Below are positions 60,727 through 64,000 of a stretch of 64,000 bases of DNA, piece by piece. Made by a program: the position numbers and the translations under genes. The DNA is from Flexibacter flexilis DSM 6793 (GTDB lineage Bacteria > Bacteroidota > Bacteroidia > Cytophagales > Flexibacteraceae). Where the stretch lies: positions 317,854 through 381,853 of the forward strand of contig NZ_FOLE01000002.1 of assembly GCF_900112255.1 (NCBI RefSeq), given 5' to 3'. Under the pieces are notes generated by a model. It ran no database searches and had not been told where the DNA came from. It saw only the letters and a list, made by a program, of their open reading frames with translations. Each line of letters starts with the position of its first letter. The stretch's first letter is position 1.

Positions 60727-62979
60727 TTAAACATCAAAACGACTCACATTCACCACACCTTCCACTTTGGAAAGCAAATGAATCAGTTCGTTGAGGTGGT
60801 CCGTATCTTGCACACTTAGCACAATTTCGCCATCAAACACGCCGTCTGTCGTTTTAAGTGCAATAGATTCCATATTTACTTTGAGTTGTTGAGAAATAAC
60901 TTTTGTAACATCGCTTACCAAGCCAATGCGATCTGTTCCCATTACTTTCAGCCCTACCGAATAAGAACTGTCTTGCTGCGAAGCCCATTGTGCTTTCAGG
61001 ATCCTGTATCCGTGTTGCGCCATCATTTCGGGAGCATTCGGGCAACTCGTGCGGTGAATCTTGATGCTGCCAGTGGAAGTAACGTACCCAAAAATCGTGT
61101 CGCCAGCAATCGGGTTGCAGCACGTGGCCAACGCATATTCAATTTTGCTATCACCTCTCCCAATCACCAAAAAATCAGTTCCTTGAGTACGTCTTAGTTC
61201 GCGCTCGATGGATTTGCCGTCCAATAGTGGGGCCGCACTCGACGCAGCAGCACCTGCGGGCACAGGGCGCGGAAAACCTTCGTCGCGGGCTTCTTTAAAA
61301 CGTTTGAGTTCTTTGGGGTCTATTGTTCCTTGCGCAATTTTGAGGAACAAATCTTGCGGCGTTTTCTGCGAAAAAAATGATTTGAGTTGATTCTGAATCT
61401 CGTCGCTGAGCGTAATTTTAAATTGTTTGAGTTTTCGTTCTACAATATCTCGGCCTTCCGAAATTTGGGAACGAGTATGTTCGCGCAATACTTCTTTTAT
61501 TTTGGAAATAGCCTTAGAGCTTACTACAAACTTAAGCCAGTCCGCAGAAGGGCGTTGTTTGGTCGAGGTTAGGATTTCGACTTGGTCGCCATTGCTCAGT
61601 TTAGAGTTGATGGGAACTAAACGTTGGTTGATTTTTGCCCCGATACATCGCGCGCCCACTTGGCTGTGAATATCAAAAGCCAAATCCAACACGCACGAAC
61701 CTGCAGGCAATACTTTCAAATCGCCTTTTGGCGTAAAAACAAAAACTTCGTCGTTGAATAGGTTGCTACGGAAGTCATTGACAAAGTCGATGGCGTTGGA
61801 GTCGTTTTGCTCAATCATTTCGCGTACTTTTCCAATCCATTGTTCAATACCAGATTCGCGTGTGGCGGGGCTGTGGTTGCCTGTTTGTGCGTCTTTGTAT
61901 TTCCAGTGTGCGGCGTAACCTTTTTCGGCGATGTCATCCATGCGTTGCGTCCGAATCTGCACTTCTACCCATTGGCCTGCTTTGCTCATTACGGTTGTGT
62001 GCAAGGATTCGTAGCCGTTACTTTTTGGCGTACTCACCCAGTCGCGGAGGCGTTCGGGACTAGGCATATAATAATCCGTTACGATAGAATAAACCTTCCA
62101 GCAGTCGGCTTTTTCGTGTTCGTAGGCCGTGTCGATGATAATGCGAATGGCAAAAAGGTCGTACACCTGCTCAAACGGAATGCCTTGCTTGCGCATTTTG
62201 TTCCAAATCGAGTGAATACTTTTGGGGCGGCCTTTGATGGTTACCTTAAAGTTTTGTTTGTTCAACTCGTTGTCGATGGGTGCAATAAAATCTTTAATAA
62301 ACTTGGTACGCGCTGCTTTGGTTTGCTTTATTTTATCAGAAATTTCTTTATAAACCGCAGGTTCTGTGTATTTTAGATAAAGGTCTTCCAGCTCCGTTTT
62401 GATGGCGTATAGGCCTAAGCGGTGCGCCAGTGGCGCGTATAGATAAATGGTTTCGGAAGCGATTTTGAGTTGTGAATTGCGCTGCATACTTTCCAGCGTG
62501 CGCATATTGTGGAGGCGGTCGGCGAGTTTGATCAGAATCACGCGCACATCGTCGGTGAGCGTGAGCAACATCTTACGGAAATTCTCGGCCTGTTGGGACG
62601 AACCCGGTGTAAACGCGCCCGAAATTTTGGTAAGCCCATCAATGATTTGGGCTACTTTCGCGCCAAATTCGCGTTCTATATCCTTGAGTTCCCAGTCAGT
62701 ATCTTCTACTACATCGTGCAGCAGTGCTGCAATAATCGAGGTTGGCCCCGATCCGATTTCTTCTACCGCAATTTGTGCTACGGCAATGGGGTGATAAATG
62801 TATGGCTCGCCTGATTTGCGACGTGTCCCGCTGTGTGCCTCCAATGCAAACTTAAACGCTTTCCGTACCATTTCGGCATCACCTTTTTTGAAGGTGGGAC
62901 GCGCTAGCGTAACTAATTTCCGATAACGACGTACGATCTCTTTATTTTCAGCTTCAATATCAATATTTAATTCTTCCAT
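60727..62979 (-). CDS. rsh: bifunctional (p)ppGpp synthetase/hydrolase (Rel/Spo homologue)
   Basis: A 750-residue RSH protein controlling the stringent response. HD hydrolase domain: KSGEPYIYHPIAVAQIAVEE, LLHDVVEDTDW (HD-x4-ED) and KLADRLHNMRTL. Synthetase domain: TIKGRPKSIHSIWNKM, DLFAIRIIIDT and RLRDWVSTPKSNGYESLHTTV. A TGS domain (VFVFTPKGDLKVLPAGSCVLDLAFDIH, about 408-465), a zinc-finger-like segment (CNPIAGD) and a C-terminal ACT domain (VGLKVMGTDRIGLVSDVTKVISQQ) follow. Both catalytic centres look intact, as expected for the single long RSH of Bacteroidota. Confidence 0.96.
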   Translation of the reverse strand: MEELNIDIEAENKEIVRRYRKLVTLARPTFKKGDAEMVRKAFKFALEAHSGTRRKSGEPYIYHPIAVAQIAVEEIGSGPTSIIAALLHDVVEDTDWELKDIEREFGAKVAQIIDGLTKISGAFTPGSSQQAENFRKMLLTLTDDVRVILIKLADRLHNMRTLESMQRNSQLKIASETIYLYAPLAHRLGLYAIKTELEDLYLKYTEPAVYKEISDKIKQTKAARTKFIKDFIAPIDNELNKQNFKVTIKGRPKSIHSIWNKMRKQGIPFEQVYDLFAIRIIIDTAYEHEKADCWKVYSIVTDYYMPSPERLRDWVSTPKSNGYESLHTTVMSKAGQWVEVQIRTQRMDDIAEKGYAAHWKYKDAQTGNHSPATRESGIEQWIGKVREMIEQNDSNAIDFVNDFRSNLFNDEVFVFTPKGDLKVLPAGSCVLDLAFDIHSQVGARCIGAKINQRLVPINSKLSNGDQVEILTSTKQRPSADWLKFVVSSKAISKIKEVLREHTRSQISEGRDIVERKLKQFKITLSDEIQNQLKSFFSQKTPQDLFLKIAQGTIDPKELKRFKEARDEGFPRPVPAGAAASSAAPLLDGKSIERELRRTQGTDFLVIGRGDSKIEYALATCCNPIAGDTIFGYVTSTGSIKIHRTSCPNAPEMMAQHGYRILKAQWASQQDSSYSVGLKVMGTDRIGLVSDVTKVISQQLKVNMESIALKTTDGVFDGEIVLSVQDTDHLNELIHLLSKVEGVVNVSRFDV

Positions 62980-63184
62980 TGTCGTCGCAGATTTTGGTTA
63001 CAGATATATCTAAGTATGTCAAACCTACAAAAAAAACATAGCCTAAGAAAGCAAAAAATGCTTTTTTTCAACTTATCATGCTCAATTAAAATAGCTTTTG
63101 GGTAATAATGACCCATAATAAACTGGTTTTCATACAAAAAAAGAAAATTTGTTTCTTTTATGAGCCTTTTTGAATGCAAAGCTC

Positions 63185-63215
63185 TTGACAAATTGCGTAG
63201 GCATTTATACTTTTG
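63185..63215 (+). promoter_or_regulatory. rho promoter TTG-N20-TACTTTTG
   Basis: TTG at 63185-63187 and TACTTTTG at 63208-63215 with exactly 20 nt between, matching the Bacteroidota consensus. The predicted start near 63222 gives a leader of about 258 nt. Confidence 0.78.
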
Positions 63216-63395
63216 TCCAGACTTAACTTCAGTCGGGCGAATCGTAGCCCAACAGTTTTTTTCATCAAAGTAAAATTGTTTAGCCTTCTTACCCCGTCAT
63301 ATATTCCTTTACTTGGGCTTTTTTGACATTAGGAATATTCAGGGTAACGGTTTCTTAGGCCATAAAACAAAAAATCAAATCAAAATATTATCTCG

Positions 63396-63427
63396 AACAC
63401 AGCTCATCGTAAACTAAACGCTGTGTT
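63396..63427 (+). promoter_or_regulatory. hairpin in the rho leader
   Basis: Stem AACACAGC/GCTGTGTT with a 16-nt loop, 52 nt before the rho ATG. It is not followed by a T-run, so it is not an ordinary terminator. Confidence 0.55.
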
Positions 63428-63479
63428 TGGGTCGCATCATTTCATATTCATTCCCATTCAAACATTCCAGCACTTTCGT

Positions 63480-64000
63480 ATGTATAACATCGAAGAATTA
63501 AAAGACAGATTGCTTGCCGAACTGAAAGACATTGCAGAAACGCTTGGCGTTAAGAATTTTAGAAAATTAGCCAAAAACGAACTCATTTATAAAATTTTAG
63601 ACCAACAATCCATATTACCAGAAAGCGAACTGAAAGCCAAAACGCCCCCATTGCCTCCTTTAGCCAATACACCCGTAGAAAATGAAGAAGTAGTGGCAGA
63701 ACAACAACAACCAAACGAACCAGAACACAATCCTGCTCAACCGCCAAGAATACGCCAACGCATCAAGCGCGAAAACGTACAATCTTCTGATAATCAAAGC
63801 AATAATTCTGATAGTGAAACATTTAAGCCTCGCGACAAAGATCCTTCTACGCTTCCGCCTATCAACATTGCCGAAACAGAAGATTTGTTGGCCAGCTTTA
63901 CCAACGACATAGACCAAATCATGACGGCATTCGGCGACACGAGTGTTCCGCCTGCCGCTCCTCCCACACCTCCTTCGGCCAACCAAGAACGCCGAGAGCA
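63480..64000 (+). CDS. rho: transcription termination factor Rho, N-terminal part (runs off the window)
   Basis: An open frame from the ATG at 63480 to the window edge, 173 codons, no stop. The first 45 residues (MYNIEELKDRLLAELKDIAE, then TLGVKNFRKLAKNELIYKIL) match the Rho N-terminal helical domain. A long low-complexity region rich in Pro, Gln, Asn and Glu follows (about 46-173: PPLPPLANTP, QQQPNEPEHNPAQPPR, APPTPPSANQ), like the disordered insert seen in many Bacteroidota Rho proteins before the RNA-binding domain. The ATPase part lies outside the window, so identity rests on the N-terminal domain. Confidence 0.85.
   Translation, partial: MYNIEELKDRLLAELKDIAETLGVKNFRKLAKNELIYKILDQQSILPESELKAKTPPLPPLANTPVENEEVVAEQQQPNEPEHNPAQPPRIRQRIKRENVQSSDNQSNNSDSETFKPRDKDPSTLPPINIAETEDLLASFTNDIDQIMTAFGDTSVPPAAPPTPPSANQERRE

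Larger units (their letters stand above)
62980..63479. other. divergent intergenic region rsh / rho with long rho leader
   Basis: About 500 nt. It holds a minus-strand TAGGTTTG box (63020-63027) for rsh and a full plus-strand promoter (63185-63215) for rho. Between the latter and the rho start lies a leader of roughly 260 nt with a hairpin at 63396-63427. No ORF seen in it. Confidence 0.65.

Noticed and set aside
63049-63072. AAAGCA/TGCTTT hairpin with a T-run, plus strand
   Set aside because: Looks like a terminator but there is no plus-strand gene upstream of it; likely chance in an AT-rich region.
1-64000. CRISPR array, prophage, rRNA or tRNA genes
   Set aside because: No regularly spaced repeats, phage genes or RNA gene signatures were found on reading both strands.

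Overview
This window is ordinary-density chromosome of a Bacteroidota bacterium, most likely a gliding, environmental member of the Cytophagales. The basis is: several secreted proteins with a C-terminal type IX secretion (T9SS) sorting domain, a TonB-dependent receptor with an N-terminal carboxypeptidase-regulatory-like domain, DUF4199, DUF4783 and HhH/beta-barrel families typical of the phylum, and repeated promoter-like sites of the Bacteroidota form TTG-N19/20-TAnnTTTG. I cannot name the genus with confidence. No rRNA, tRNA, CRISPR array or prophage was found; one damaged IS982-like element is present.

Layout. 0.3-7 kb: acyl-CoA carboxylase beta subunit, TMEM175-like channel, a UvrD-type helicase with an internal PD-(D/E)XK nuclease domain followed by a tiny zinc-ribbon protein, and a YCII (DGPF)/ECF42 sigma factor pair. 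7-11.4 kb (minus): a retropepsin-like aspartyl protease and a large AsmA protein. 11.6-17 kb (plus): an A-type Fe-S protein, DUF4199, WxcM-like cupin, LepA, a polyprenyl-phosphate type glycosyltransferase and a secreted FecR-like protein. 17-19.6 kb (minus): HflX and MnmA. 20-22 kb: a membrane GAF sensor and a DUF4783 protein. 22-27 kb (minus): glycosyltransferase, thymidine kinase, and a two-gene outer-membrane unit (PorV/PorQ-like barrel plus HhH-barrel). 27.5-40.5 kb: five T9SS cargo proteins, including a GH13 amylase-like enzyme, interleaved with folK, a glycosyltransferase and a SiaB/SiaC signalling operon.

40.6-49.1 kb: the IS remnant, then a phytate-utilisation locus on the minus strand (TPR-HTH membrane regulator, TonB receptor, beta-helix lipoprotein, beta-propeller phytase). 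49.4-54.3 kb: ABC exporter, Tgt lacking its zinc ligands, deoxynucleoside kinase and a recent tandem duplication of a small lipoprotein. 54.4-58.2 kb: TetR, small ferredoxin-like protein and MFS efflux unit, then glutamate synthase small subunit. 58.5-64 kb: NadC, a glycosyltransferase, the bifunctional (p)ppGpp enzyme Rsh and the start of rho with a long leader.

The most interesting pieces are the HhH-barrel/PorV-like pair, the SiaB-SiaC-lipoprotein operon, the helicase-nuclease with its zinc-ribbon neighbour, the mosaic lipoprotein duplication, the zinc-less Tgt, the A-type protein without its C-terminal CxC, and the roughly 260-nt rho leader. All functional statements are by eye from family motifs; no search was run.
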